From Acetispira formosa (nom. nud.) (GTDB taxonomy: Bacteria; Desulfobacterota; Desulfarculia; Adiutricales; Adiutricaceae), in contig CP026657.1 of NCBI GenBank assembly GCA_023525915.1, positions 1,178,001-1,242,000 on the forward strand: a stretch of DNA of 64,000 nucleotides. Direction: 5' to 3'. The position numbers were made by a program, and so were the translations under genes. Numbering within the stretch: the stretch's first letter is position 1; each line of letters begins with the position of its first letter. The notes beneath the pieces were generated by a model that was not told the DNA's origin, did not search any database, and saw nothing but the letters and a program-made list of their open reading frames with translations. Positions 8,230 through 17,101 of this stretch are shown piece by piece.

Positions 8230-9865
8230 GAATCCGGTCAATATCCTGGTGCGCGGCACCAACTGGGTCGGCGACGCGGTGATGACCCTGCCGGCGCTCA
8301 ATGCTCTGGCCGATAATTTTTCCGAAAGTAAATATTATGGAGAAAACAGAGCCGACTGCCGTCTGACGGTCCTAACCAGGCCCTGGGCCGCCCCGGTCTA
8401 TGAGCATCAGAGCGCGGTGAACAGGGTACTGCTTCACGATCGTGATGGAGCCCATAAGGGCTTGGGCGGCCGTCTGCGTCTGGTGCGTGAACTGGCCGCC
8501 GAAAAATTCGATTGCGCGGTGCTCTTCCAGAATGCCTTTGAAGCCGCCCTGGTAACGGCCCTGGCCCGCATTCCCCAGCGGGTGGGCTATGCCCGTGACG
8601 GCCGGGGTTTTCTCCTGACCAATCCACTTATCCTACACGAAACCGACCGCCACATTCATGAATCCTTCTATTACCTGAAAATACTGGAGCGGATGGGCCT
8701 GAAAGCCCCATTCAGCCGCCCCCGCATGGCCCCCGCGCCCGTGGCAATGGCAGAAGCCGATTCGATTCTGAAAGACAAGGTCGGTGCGGGCGATTTCCTT
8801 CTGGCCCTGGCTCCCGGCGCGGCTTTCGGCTCAGCCAAACGCTGGCCGGTGGAAAATTTCGCCCGCGCGGCTGAACTGATTTTGGCCAAATATTCTGGCC
8901 GGGTCATGATCATGGGCGGCCCCGGTGAAATGGACGTGGCCACGCAACTGGCTGAACTCCTGGAACAGACCAATCCCGGCGCGGCCCTGAATTTGGCCGG
9001 GCGTGTGCCCATGGGCGTCTCGGTGGCGCTGATGAGCCGCGCCGATCTTCTCGTCACCAACGATTCCGGCTTGATGCACATCGGCGGGGCGCTGGATGTC
9101 CCGCTGGTGGCGGCGTTCGGCCCGACCAACCCATTGACCACCGCTCCCCTGAGCCCCAGCCGCCTTTTACGCTCAGCCGCGCCCTGCTCTCCCTGTTTGA
9201 AAAGGGAATGCCCCCTCCCCGGCGGCCGCATCTGCTTTGATGACGTTACCCCGGAAATGGCCGCCGAGGCCGCTTTTGATTTGATCAGCCCCCCCGCCCC
9301 GCCGGCCGGGGCTATGCCCGCCGTCTTTTTGGACCGTGACGGAACCATCAACCGCGAAGTGGAATATCTTTCTTCCCCGAAACAGTTGGAATTGCTGCCG
9401 GGTGCGGGCGCGGCCATAGCCGCCCTTAACCGGGCCGGCTGGAAAGTAGTGGTTACGACCAATCAATCCGGCGTGGCCAGAGGCTATTTCAGTGAGGAGA
9501 CGTTAGAGGATATCCATAAGCGGCTGAAGAAAATGCTGGGCAAAGAGGGGGCCGCGCTGGACGGCATTTATTATTGCCCCCACCATAAAGACGGCAGTTC
9601 GCCGCACCTGGCCATTGACTGTGACTGCCGCAAGCCTGAAAGCGGCATGGCCGAAAGGGCGGCCCGCGAATTGAATCTGGATCTTTCGCGCTCGGTGTGG
9701 GTGGGCGACCGTTTGAATGACCTGAAAGCGGCCGAAAAGTTCAAAGGGCGCTCGGTGCTGGTCATGACCGGCTACGGCCTGAAAGAGGTTTCGGGCCGAC
9801 TGTCGACCCAGCCGACGCTGGTGGCCCCGGATCTAAAACGGGCCGCCGAGTGGATATTGTCATGA
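8213..9865 (+). CDS. waaF-gmhB: Fusion: ADP-heptose:LPS heptosyltransferase II - heptose bisphosphate phosphatase
   Basis: 550 aa made of two enzymes. Residues about 8-355 are a GT9 heptosyltransferase (ILVRGTNWVGDAVMTLPAL, ALAPGAAFGSAKRWP, TNDSGLMHIGGAL, FGPTNP), as in WaaF. Residues about 365-550 are a HAD-family D,D-heptose 1,7-bisphosphate 7-phosphatase, with FLDRDGTINRE (nucleophile Asp and DxDGT), TTNQSG, the Cys/His zinc loop CPHH...CDCRKPESG and GDRLNDLKAA. One chain therefore supplies a step of ADP-heptose synthesis and its use as donor. The apparent start is TTG 8213 inside the lpxK end; an in-frame GTG at 8249 is an alternative. Confidence 0.9.
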   Translation: MSKSYKNPVNILVRGTNWVGDAVMTLPALNALADNFSESKYYGENRADCRLTVLTRPWAAPVYEHQSAVNRVLLHDRDGAHKGLGGRLRLVRELAAEKFDCAVLFQNAFEAALVTALARIPQRVGYARDGRGFLLTNPLILHETDRHIHESFYYLKILERMGLKAPFSRPRMAPAPVAMAEADSILKDKVGAGDFLLALAPGAAFGSAKRWPVENFARAAELILAKYSGRVMIMGGPGEMDVATQLAELLEQTNPGAALNLAGRVPMGVSVALMSRADLLVTNDSGLMHIGGALDVPLVAAFGPTNPLTTAPLSPSRLLRSAAPCSPCLKRECPLPGGRICFDDVTPEMAAEAAFDLISPPAPPAGAMPAVFLDRDGTINREVEYLSSPKQLELLPGAGAAIAALNRAGWKVVVTTNQSGVARGYFSEETLEDIHKRLKKMLGKEGAALDGIYYCPHHKDGSSPHLAIDCDCRKPESGMAERAARELNLDLSRSVWVGDRLNDLKAAEKFKGRSVLVMTGYGLKEVSGRLSTQPTLVAPDLKRAAEWILS

Positions 9866-10926
9866 CAAAAGATTCATTGCCGATGGATAAAATTCTGATA
9901 GTGAAAATGAGTGCTCTGGGCGACGTCATCATGGCCCTTCCGGCGCTTCAGGCTTTGCGGAAAAGATACCCGGAAGCGATTATCGACTGGTTGGTGGAAG
10001 CCCCATATTCCGGTGTTCTCACCGGCGATCCCAATCTCAGCAGGGTTCTGCTCTCACCGCGCCAGGAGATGGGCCAACTGGTCGACGCTGGAAAATTAAC
10101 CATGGTGGGCCGCGTGTTCAGTAGTTTTTACATAGACCTCAGGAGGGTGAAATACGACGTCGTCATTGATCTTCAGGGTTTGTTAAAAAGCGCTTTCTTT
10201 GCCTGGCTGAGTCATGGAAAGCGCAAAATCGGCTTTGAGTACAGCCGGGAGAGGACCGGATTTTTTCTGAATGAAAAAATGCCGTCCTATGACCCTGAGC
10301 GCCATGCCGTTCTGCGGTATCTTGACGCGGCGGTCTACCTTGGAGCCGAAATGCCTAACCCGCTGCCGACGCGTTATTACACTCCGCCGCCGGAAGCGGT
10401 GGCCGACGCTGAAATGCTTCTTGGCTACAACGGGATAGACAGTAATTATATAGTCCTCAATCCCGGAGCCAAATGGGAAAGCAAGCGCTGGCCCCTGGAG
10501 CATTGGAAAGCGCTGGCCGCCCTCTTCCGGCGCCAAGGCGCGCGCCTGGTCATAACCGGCGGCAAAGGAGACAAAGCCTGGTGCGATGAGATATACCAAG
10601 CCGCCCCCAAAGCTTCATTGAATCTGTGCGGGCACACCAGCCTTCCGATATTGGGCGCGATAATGGAGAACTCGTCATTGGTGGTCACAGCCGACACCGG
10701 CCCCATGCACCTGGCGGCGGCGGTCGGCGCTAAAGGCATAGCCATTTTCGGCCCCACCCGCCCCTGGCGGACCGGCCCCTTTGGCGGCCGCTTTAAAATC
10801 ATAACCCCGGATTTGGATTGCCTGGGCTGCCTCAGACGCGTCTGCGATGATCCGAACAAACCCTGCCTGGCCGCCCTTTCACCGGAAACAGTTTTTTCCG
10901 CGGCACTCTCAATGATTGAGAGCTGA
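9862..10926 (+). CDS. Glycosyltransferase family 9 (heptosyltransferase, WaaC/RfaQ-like)
   Basis: 354 aa from ATG 9862, whose ATGA overlaps the stop of waaF-gmhB. A GTG at 9850 in frame is possible but less likely. GT9 hallmarks: ILIVKMSALGDVIMALPAL with the catalytic Asp, VIDLQGLLKSA, LNPGAKWESKRWP, TADTGPMHLAAAVG and FGPTRPWRTGPFG. The DLQGLLKS motif and the donor-site pattern fit heptosyltransferase I (WaaC) or a later core heptosyltransferase; I cannot separate these by eye. It ends the LPS block. A 12-bp perfect hairpin without a T-tract follows at 10951-10978. Confidence 0.85.
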   Translation: MTKDSLPMDKILIVKMSALGDVIMALPALQALRKRYPEAIIDWLVEAPYSGVLTGDPNLSRVLLSPRQEMGQLVDAGKLTMVGRVFSSFYIDLRRVKYDVVIDLQGLLKSAFFAWLSHGKRKIGFEYSRERTGFFLNEKMPSYDPERHAVLRYLDAAVYLGAEMPNPLPTRYYTPPPEAVADAEMLLGYNGIDSNYIVLNPGAKWESKRWPLEHWKALAALFRRQGARLVITGGKGDKAWCDEIYQAAPKASLNLCGHTSLPILGAIMENSSLVVTADTGPMHLAAAVGAKGIAIFGPTRPWRTGPFGGRFKIITPDLDCLGCLRRVCDDPNKPCLAALSPETVFSAALSMIES

Positions 10927-10950
10927 TTACATTTTCAAGCGGCGAAGCCC

Positions 10951-10978
10951 GAAGCGGCCGGGAAATCCCGGCCGCTTC
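10951..10978. terminator. Terminator-like hairpin after the LPS block
   Basis: Perfect 12-bp stem GAAGCGGCCGGG/CCCGGCCGCTTC with a 4-nt loop, 24 bp after the last heptosyltransferase. It lacks a U-tract, so it may act as a 3' stabiliser rather than an intrinsic terminator. Between here and 11207 I see no gene. Confidence 0.5.
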
Positions 10979-11207
10979 CGCGTTAAAGCCTACAGGCTTA
11001 AATGGCTCCCCTATTTCACCTTCAGGCAATCCATCCAGCTTCCGGCGGAGGAAGACAGCGGAATCCTGAAAGTGGTGCTGCCGTCCAGAAGCTGAAGCTG
11101 CGGAGTTGAAGAGAGCGGATACTTTCAAAATATCAACCGACCCGTTTTTCGTGGAAAAGGTCGGATTTGAACGTATTTCTAACTCAGGGCACTAGGTAAA
11201 AAAGACT

Positions 11208-12212
11208 TCAAAACACAGCCCGAATTAACAAAAAGATTCCCCCGCCGCCGATGACGCCCGCGGTGAAAATCCTCAGGGCCATGATTGTTTTCCAATTCTT
11301 GTCTTCTTTACTTATGAGAACCGGGTCCTTGGCGAACTGGGCCACAAATGACCCCAGAATAAGCACCACAGCACCCATAATCATTGAGGTGGTCATGGTT
11401 TCATTCAGAAAAATCACCCCGGCCACCGCGCCGACCACGGCCTGGAACGGCAGGATCAGGGAAGCGGTGGTGGCCGAAACATGGCGCTGGGCCACGGTCT
11501 GGAGGGCGAAGCCCACGCCCACCGACAGGATGCCCCAGCCGGTGCCTACCAAGGTGGCCAGAAAGTCAGACCATGAAGGAGTTCCGCCGGTAAAAATCAT
11601 TATGATCATCGACAGCACGAAACAAACAAAGGTCTGCGCGAACATGAACAGCCAGGTGTTGACCCTCAGGGCGTACTGCCCGGTCACCAGCACCTGAAGG
11701 GCCCAGAAAATGTCGGCCACCAGAATCAGGCCGTCGCTGCCGCTGAGGCCGAATGATTCCCCGCCCGTTCCGGCCCCGGTGAGCAGGTAAAGGCCGGCCA
11801 GGCCCATCACCAGCCCCACCCAGACCATCAGGCGCGGGACATAGCCGGAAACAAAGGCCAGGACCGGCACCAGCGACAGATACAGGCAGGTCAGAAAGCC
11901 GGCCTTTCCTGCCGTCGAATGGGCCAGGCCATAGAGCTGAAGCGCGGTTCCGGCAGTCATTAAAACGCCCGACATAAAACCGGCCTTCAGCCATAGAAGC
12001 GGAGCATCAACCTCCAGATAGCTGCCCAGGGCCTGACGGTGCCGCCAGCGCATGGCCAGCGGCATCACCGCCAGCGCCCCGAACATATAGCGGAAGGTCG
12101 ACAACGCCATCGGGGAAATGGTATCGAGGGCGTGCCGGCCAATGGGAAAACTCAGGCCCCAGATGACAGCCGTGAGAACGAGATACAGAATTGCGCGGAT
12201 TTTAGGAGACAT
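11208..12212 (-). CDS. EamA/DMT-family permease
   Basis: 334 aa, almost entirely hydrophobic, with two EamA repeats (about 8-145 and 157-290) of five helices each. The first repeat has LTAVIWGLSFPIG and the second ADIFWALQVLVTGQYAL and LPFQAVVGAVAGVIFLNE, the usual last-helix signature. A further C-terminal helix (about 310-332) after a charged loop is an addition to the ten-helix norm. DMT permeases export or import small metabolites; the substrate here cannot be told. It is transcribed alone on the minus strand, convergent with the LPS block. A 15-bp palindrome lies upstream at 12291-12327. Confidence 0.85.
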   Translation of the reverse strand: MSPKIRAILYLVLTAVIWGLSFPIGRHALDTISPMALSTFRYMFGALAVMPLAMRWRHRQALGSYLEVDAPLLWLKAGFMSGVLMTAGTALQLYGLAHSTAGKAGFLTCLYLSLVPVLAFVSGYVPRLMVWVGLVMGLAGLYLLTGAGTGGESFGLSGSDGLILVADIFWALQVLVTGQYALRVNTWLFMFAQTFVCFVLSMIIMIFTGGTPSWSDFLATLVGTGWGILSVGVGFALQTVAQRHVSATTASLILPFQAVVGAVAGVIFLNETMTTSMIMGAVVLILGSFVAQFAKDPVLISKEDKNWKTIMALRIFTAGVIGGGGIFLLIRAVF

Positions 12213-12290
12213 GATTGGTGCTTTTCAAAAACGGGGCAAATAACCCCTTGATTGTACGGATAAGTCATTTCTTTAAGAACATGACGCAAT

Positions 12291-12327
12291 CAGGGTGGCA
12301 ACGACGCCTATGGTCGTTGCCACCCTG
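12291..12327. repeat. 15-bp perfect palindrome upstream of the DMT permease
   Basis: CAGGGTGGCAACGAC, 7-nt loop, GTCGTTGCCACCCTG. It lies about 80 bp upstream of the permease start and has no U-tract. It could be a hairpin in the leader or an operator. 12213-12745 holds no gene, only this palindrome and two hairpin repeats. Confidence 0.6.
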
Positions 12328-12493
12328 AATAACGGGGGCGATTATGCTCCATTTCAATCCGTTTGTAAAGGGGTTTTCAGCAAAAATCCGGCAATTTTTC
12401 GCCGTGAAATCAATCACGCGCAAACCATTGGAAACACATGCAAAAAATACTAGAGCATAGTCGACCTTATAATTTGGGAATCGCCTTGACCCA

Positions 12494-12580
12494 CCGGAAG
12501 CCGGGGATTGTTTTTGTTCCGTCGAGGTGAAGGGGGCCGCGAGTCACGGAGACGGAACAAAAACAATCCCCGGCTTCCGG
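12494..12580 (-). repeat. Family-B' hairpin, copy 1
   Basis: Arms CCGGAAGCCGGGGATTG TTTTTGTTCCG and complement. The loop is an inverted, slightly changed version of the family-B loop (GGTGAAGGGGGCCGCGAGTCACG). The arms differ from family B but the loop is shared, so B and B' are related by arm replacement. It sits 43 bp from a family-B copy, as at 18.7 kb. Confidence 0.75.
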
Positions 12581-12622
12581 CTCCCACTGGGGCTATGCAC
12601 ACATTCCAGGCCTGAAGAAAGC

Positions 12623-12720
12623 TGACCAGGTAGCCGACGGGAGAAATGTTTTCGTCCGGCTCCGTGACTAAAGACCCCCGGAACGGAGCCGGACGAAAAC
12701 ATTTCTCCCGTCGGCGGTCA
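12623..12720 (+). repeat. Family-B long hairpin, copy 3
   Basis: TGACC...GGTCA-bounded hairpin with arms containing GGGAGAAATGTTTTCGTCCG and the loop GTGACTAAAGACCCCCG. Both arms carry the compensating change CCGACGG/CCGTCGG relative to copies 1-2, so the stem is kept. It ends 26 bp 3' of the isomerase stop codon. Confidence 0.85.
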
Positions 12721-12745
12721 ACCGCCGCTCACGCAATTTTATGCC

Positions 12746-13573
12746 TTACACAGCACCGACGGAAACGAACTCAATGCCTCTGGGATCGTTTTCAAGCCAA
12801 GCCTGCGACTGTTTAAGGGATTCCAGGCGATGGGCCTCCAGAGTAAAAGTCGGCCTATGGCCATAAGTTTTCATCAGATCAAAAAAAGCATGAAAATCTA
12901 TTCCGCCCTGCCCAAGGCCCCAATGGCGGTCCGCGTCGCCGTCGTTATCGTGCAGATGCAAATGCCCCAAACGTCTGGAGGCGGCCATCGGCTCCAGCCA
13001 GTCGGCCAGATTTCGGCGGTATCGTCCGTGGGCCGCGAAATACCAGTGGCCCACATCAAAACACATCCCGGCCCGTTCCGGCAGATGCGTCAGAAGGCTC
13101 AAAATTGCTTCCGGCGTCTGGTCGTCCGTGTTCTCAAGATACAGGCGGGCGTCAGTGGCCCCTAAAACTTTTTCCCAGGCCAGCACCGAACGCTCCAGCC
13201 ACCGTTCGGAAGGCTTATTGTTATCCTCCAGCCTCTCGCCGTCGGCCAATGGGGAGAACTCCGGGTGGCCGATCAGATGGTCGGCTCCATACCAGGAGGC
13301 GATCTCCGCAGCCCGCAAGAGCCGGTCCAACGATCTGCGCCAGAGCTTTTCATCGGCGGAACCGGGCACAAGGCCAAAAAAGGGCAGATGAACCGCCGCT
13401 CTCAGGCCGTGGTCTTTAAGGGATGAAGCCAGCTCACGGTGGCCTTCCGGCGGGTAATCCAGCCCGCCGTGCTCCATGCCCACTTCCGGGAAAAGCTTTT
13501 TTTCCATCATATAATCCAGATGAGCCCTTTCGGCGGGCAGCCATTTAATTAAGAGAGTGGCGTAAGAATTCAT
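12746..13573 (-). CDS. Sugar-phosphate isomerase/epimerase family TIM-barrel protein
   Basis: 275 aa of the AP-endonuclease-2/xylose-isomerase-like TIM barrel. Likely metal ligands sit at the barrel strand ends: Glu in LYLENTDD, Asp/His in MCFDVGHWYF, His/Asp in LGHLHLHDNDGD, and Glu in FTLEAHRL. The HDNDGD.D.H...GQG pattern is typical of this superfamily, which includes endonuclease IV, sugar epimerases and inosose enzymes. Substrate unknown. It is monocistronic: upstream is the divergent livK promoter, downstream a family-B hairpin. Confidence 0.8.
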   Translation of the reverse strand: MNSYATLLIKWLPAERAHLDYMMEKKLFPEVGMEHGGLDYPPEGHRELASSLKDHGLRAAVHLPFFGLVPGSADEKLWRRSLDRLLRAAEIASWYGADHLIGHPEFSPLADGERLEDNNKPSERWLERSVLAWEKVLGATDARLYLENTDDQTPEAILSLLTHLPERAGMCFDVGHWYFAAHGRYRRNLADWLEPMAASRRLGHLHLHDNDGDADRHWGLGQGGIDFHAFFDLMKTYGHRPTFTLEAHRLESLKQSQAWLENDPRGIEFVSVGAV

Positions 13574-13641
13574 AAAAACCTCAAAATCCGAGATGATTTT
13601 AGAGGATTGTAACCAATTTACATAAATTTGGCAAAAACACC

Positions 13642-13669
13642 TTGCCCACGGGCGATTTTATGGTACAAT
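13642..13669 (+). promoter_or_regulatory. Probable sigma-70 promoter of the liv operon
   Basis: TTGCCC, 16-bp spacer, TACAAT. It lies about 150 bp before the livK ATG, in the divergent region between the isomerase gene and livK. The leader to 13820 shows no clear attenuator. Confidence 0.5.
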
Positions 13670-13820
13670 TCTAGTCATATTCATGCTTGGCAACCATTTT
13701 ACATCTATCAGCCCGCACTGACCAGCAAGGCCCCTCACAGCCGTGCCCGTCAGGCGAAATCTTCCCGCCACAGGCGGAATAGTCCGCGGGCTACGCCCGC
13801 TCTCTATGGAGGTTCTGTCG

Positions 13821-14948
13821 ATGAAATTTCTTAAAATCATGGCCGGCGTTATGCTGGCGGTCTTCATGGTGGCTTCCACGGCTCAGGCCCAGATTAAAGT
13901 CGGCGTTTATCTGCCCCTCACCGGCCAGAACGCTTTCGGCGGCCAGTTGGAGCTTGATGGCGTCAATCTGGCCCACAAGGAAAACCCCAAAGCTATTGGC
14001 CAGGATGTCGAACTGGTGATAATGGACAACAAAAGCGACAAGGTCGAATCGGCCAACGCCGTCAAACGCTTGATCGAACGCGACAAAGTCGTGGCCATCA
14101 TCGGCACCTACGGCTCTTCCCTGGCCATGGCCGGCGGAGAAGTGGCCGAAGCCAGCAAAATCCCGGCTGTGGGCACCTCCTGCACCAACCCTCTGGTCAC
14201 CCAGGGCAAGACCTATTACTTCCGCGCCTGCTTCATCGATCCCTATCAGGGCGCCGGTGCGGCCACCTATGCGGTTAAAAACCTTGAGGCCAAAAAGGCC
14301 GCCCTTCTCATCGACGTATCCAACGATTACGCCGTGGGCCTGGGCACCTTCTTCAAACGCTCCTTCACCAAACTTGGCGGCGAAATCGTCACTGAAATGA
14401 AATACAACTCCGGCGATCAGGATTTCACCGCCCAGTTGACCGAAATCATCAGCAAGAAGCCTGATGTCCTTTTCATCCCCGCTTACTTTGCTGAGGGCGG
14501 CATCATCATGAAGCAGGCCCGCGAACTGGGCGCCGAGTTCCGCATCATGGGCGGCGACGCCATGGACAACCCTGAAACCGTCAGCATCGCCGGCAAGGCT
14601 TCCGAAGGTTTCATCCATACGTCCTTCCCCTATGATTCCAACATGCCCAACATGAACCCGGAAGCCAGAAAGTTCACCGACGCCTGGAAAGCCGCCTATC
14701 CCAACAAGGAACCCAACGTCAACGCGGCTCTGGGCTACACCACTTATGTCATGATCACAAACGCCATAGAGCGGGCCGGCTCAGCCGACCCGGCTGAAAT
14801 TACCAAGGCTCTGGCCGAAACCAAAGATCTCAGCACCCCCTTGGGCATGCTGACTCTGGACAGCGACCACAACCCCCAGATGCCGGTGGGCATCATCGAA
14901 ATCAAAGACGGCAAGCGGGTCTACCTGGGCGAAGTTCAGCCTGAATAA
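13821..14948 (+). CDS. livK: Branched-chain amino-acid ABC transporter, periplasmic binding protein
   Basis: 375 aa. A Sec signal peptide (MKFLKIMAGVMLAVFMVASTAQA, cleavage after AQA) is followed by a type I periplasmic binding protein: IKVGVYLPLTGQNAFGGQLE, IIGTYGSSLAMAGGEVAEA, VDFIPAY-like LFIPAYFAEGG. ATG 13821 is chosen because GGAGG lies 8 bp upstream and the signal peptide starts at once; a longer frame from 13743 has no such support. It is the first gene of livKHMGF. Ligand is leucine/isoleucine/valine or a related amide by family; specificity is not readable from sequence alone. Confidence 0.92.
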   Translation: MKFLKIMAGVMLAVFMVASTAQAQIKVGVYLPLTGQNAFGGQLELDGVNLAHKENPKAIGQDVELVIMDNKSDKVESANAVKRLIERDKVVAIIGTYGSSLAMAGGEVAEASKIPAVGTSCTNPLVTQGKTYYFRACFIDPYQGAGAATYAVKNLEAKKAALLIDVSNDYAVGLGTFFKRSFTKLGGEIVTEMKYNSGDQDFTAQLTEIISKKPDVLFIPAYFAEGGIIMKQARELGAEFRIMGGDAMDNPETVSIAGKASEGFIHTSFPYDSNMPNMNPEARKFTDAWKAAYPNKEPNVNAALGYTTYVMITNAIERAGSADPAEITKALAETKDLSTPLGMLTLDSDHNPQMPVGIIEIKDGKRVYLGEVQPE

Positions 14949-15107
14949 GCTTTGCCATTTTAAAGGGGGCCGCGAGGCCCCCTTCAATGTATTTATGTAA
15001 AACTCCTCAGATATATTCACTGTGTTTCCCACAAAGCCCTAGCGGCGCGCCGGCGGCCCCCTTCCACCCTTTGGCGGCTGACGCCCTGATAAAAAATTGG
15101 TTAATTT

Positions 15108-16001
15108 ATGACTTGGGAATTATTTGTTCAAAATCTGTTCAACGCCCTCACCGTCGGGTCGCTGTACGCCCTGATAGCCATTGGCTATACCATGGTCTAC
15201 GGCATTCTCCGCTTCATCAACTTCGCCCATGGCGATGTTTTCATGGTGGGCGCTTACTTCATTTTCTTTGGCGTCACCGCCGCGCACCTCCCGTGGCCGG
15301 TGGCGGCCTTGGTGGCCATCGGCGGGGCCAGCGGCCTGGGGATACTGGTCGACCGCATCGCCTATCGCCCTTTGCGCGAAGCGCCGCGCATCTCGGCCCT
15401 GATCAGCGCCATCGGCATATCCTTTCTTCTGGAGAATTTAGGCCTGGTGGTTTTCACGGGCCTGCCGCGCCCGGCCGTGCAGCCGCAGTGGATGGTCGAT
15501 CCCATTACCTTAGGTTCCATCAGGATTCTGCCGCTATCCTTTATCGTGCCGGTGGTCACCGCCATTTTGGTTCTGGCTCTTCTGTGGATCGTCTATAAAA
15601 CCAGGCCCGGCCTGGCCATGCGCTCCATTTCCAAAGATATTGAAACCACCCGCCTTATGGGCGTGTCGGTTGACCGCATCATCGCCCTCACTTTCGGCCT
15701 GGGTTCGGCCCTGGCGGCGGCGGCCGGTATTATGTGGGCCATGCGCTATCCTCAGATTCATCCCTTCATGGGCGTCATTCCCGGCTTCAAGGCCTTTATC
15801 GCCGCCGTGGTCGGCGGCATCGGCTCCATTCAGGGGGCGGTCCTGGGGGGCCTCCTGTTGGGCACAGTGGAAATCATGGTCGTGGCTTTCTATCCCACCC
15901 TCTCCGGCTATCGTGACGCTTTCGCTTTCGTGCTCCTGATAGTCATCCTGCTGTTCAAGCCCACTGGGCTCATGGGTGAGAAACTGGAGGACAAAATCTG
16001 A
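15108..16001 (+). CDS. livH: Branched-chain amino-acid ABC transporter permease LivH
   Basis: 297 aa with about eight membrane segments. Signature pieces: LTVGSLYALIAIGYTMVYGIL, INFAHGDVFMVGAY, RLMGVSVDRIIALTF, and the EAA-like loop in the second half. LivH forms the translocation pore with LivM. A 159-bp gap separates it from livK; the two downstream genes overlap or nearly overlap it, so livHMGF are one translation-coupled block. Confidence 0.93.
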   Translation: MTWELFVQNLFNALTVGSLYALIAIGYTMVYGILRFINFAHGDVFMVGAYFIFFGVTAAHLPWPVAALVAIGGASGLGILVDRIAYRPLREAPRISALISAIGISFLLENLGLVVFTGLPRPAVQPQWMVDPITLGSIRILPLSFIVPVVTAILVLALLWIVYKTRPGLAMRSISKDIETTRLMGVSVDRIIALTFGLGSALAAAAGIMWAMRYPQIHPFMGVIPGFKAFIAAVVGGIGSIQGAVLGGLLLGTVEIMVVAFYPTLSGYRDAFAFVLLIVILLFKPTGLMGEKLEDKI

Positions 16002-17101
16002 TGTCCGCTCAAGCTGTAAAAAATACTCCCATGGTCCAGAATCATAGCCTGCGCAACGGGCTGTCCACGATCGTGGCTATAGGCCTCCTCTTCGGCGGCC
16101 TGTGGCTGGCCGAGCAGCATTTCGACGGCTATCAGACTCAGCTTTTGAACCTGGTGGCCATCAACGCCATTCTGGCCGTGTCCCTCAACTTCATCTACGG
16201 CTTTTCCGGCATGTTCTCGCTGGGACACGCCGGGTTCATGGCTATCGGGGCCTATGTCAGCGCCCTGTGCATTCTCACTCCGGGCCAGAAAGAAATGCTG
16301 TGGCTCCTGGAGCCCATATGGGGCCCCCTGGCCGAACTCTCCACGCCGTTCTTTTTCTCCGTCCTTATGGGTGGGCTGGCGGCCGCCTTTTGCAGTTTCT
16401 TCATTGCCCTTCCGGTTATGCGGCTGGGCGGCGACTACCTGGGCATAGCCACCCTTGGCTTTGCCGAGATCATCCGGGTTCTGTTCACCAACATCGCCCC
16501 TCTGACCAACGGGGCCATTGGCCTGCGCGGCATCCCGGCCTACGCCAACGCCTGGTGGAACTACACCTGGCTGATTATTACTTTGTTCATCATTCTCAGC
16601 ATTCTGAAAAGCAATTTCGGCAACGTCCTGAAATCCATCCGCGACGACGAAATCGCGGCCCGCACCATGGGCATAAATACCACGGCCTACCGCACCATGG
16701 CTTTCTGCGTGGGCGGCTTTTTCGCCGGGGTGGGCGGGGCGCTCATGGGTTCACTGGTCACGACCATTGAGCCGAAAATGTTTAACTTTCAGCTCACCTT
16801 CAATATCCTCCTGATAGTGGTGGCCGGCGGTCTCGGCTCCGTCACCGGAAGCATGGTGGGCGCGGCGGTCATCACCCTGATGCTGGAATGGCTGCGCATT
16901 GTGGAAGCGCCCATGAACTTTGGTTTTGTGATCATACCCGGCATTCCCGGCATGCGCATGGTCATCTTCTCGATGCTCCTGGTGCTGATCATCATCTTCC
17001 GCCGCCAGGGGCTTATGGGCACGCGGGAATTTTCCTGGAACGCTTTCTATAACTCCATTGGTTTCAAAGACAGAGAGAGTTTTGAAAGGAGCGAATCATG
17101 A
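16001..17101 (+). CDS. livM: Branched-chain amino-acid ABC transporter permease LivM
   Basis: 366 aa, the second permease. LNFIYGFSGMFSLGHAGFMAIGAYVSAL, GDYLGIATLGFAEIIRVL and GIRDDEIAARTMG-like KSIRDDEIAARTMGI are typical LivM motifs. The start codon shares one base with the livH stop (TGATG). About ten predicted helices; the N-terminal 25 residues are polar and cytoplasmic. Confidence 0.93.
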   Translation: MSAQAVKNTPMVQNHSLRNGLSTIVAIGLLFGGLWLAEQHFDGYQTQLLNLVAINAILAVSLNFIYGFSGMFSLGHAGFMAIGAYVSALCILTPGQKEMLWLLEPIWGPLAELSTPFFFSVLMGGLAAAFCSFFIALPVMRLGGDYLGIATLGFAEIIRVLFTNIAPLTNGAIGLRGIPAYANAWWNYTWLIITLFIILSILKSNFGNVLKSIRDDEIAARTMGINTTAYRTMAFCVGGFFAGVGGALMGSLVTTIEPKMFNFQLTFNILLIVVAGGLGSVTGSMVGAAVITLMLEWLRIVEAPMNFGFVIIPGIPGMRMVIFSMLLVLIIIFRRQGLMGTREFSWNAFYNSIGFKDRESFERSES

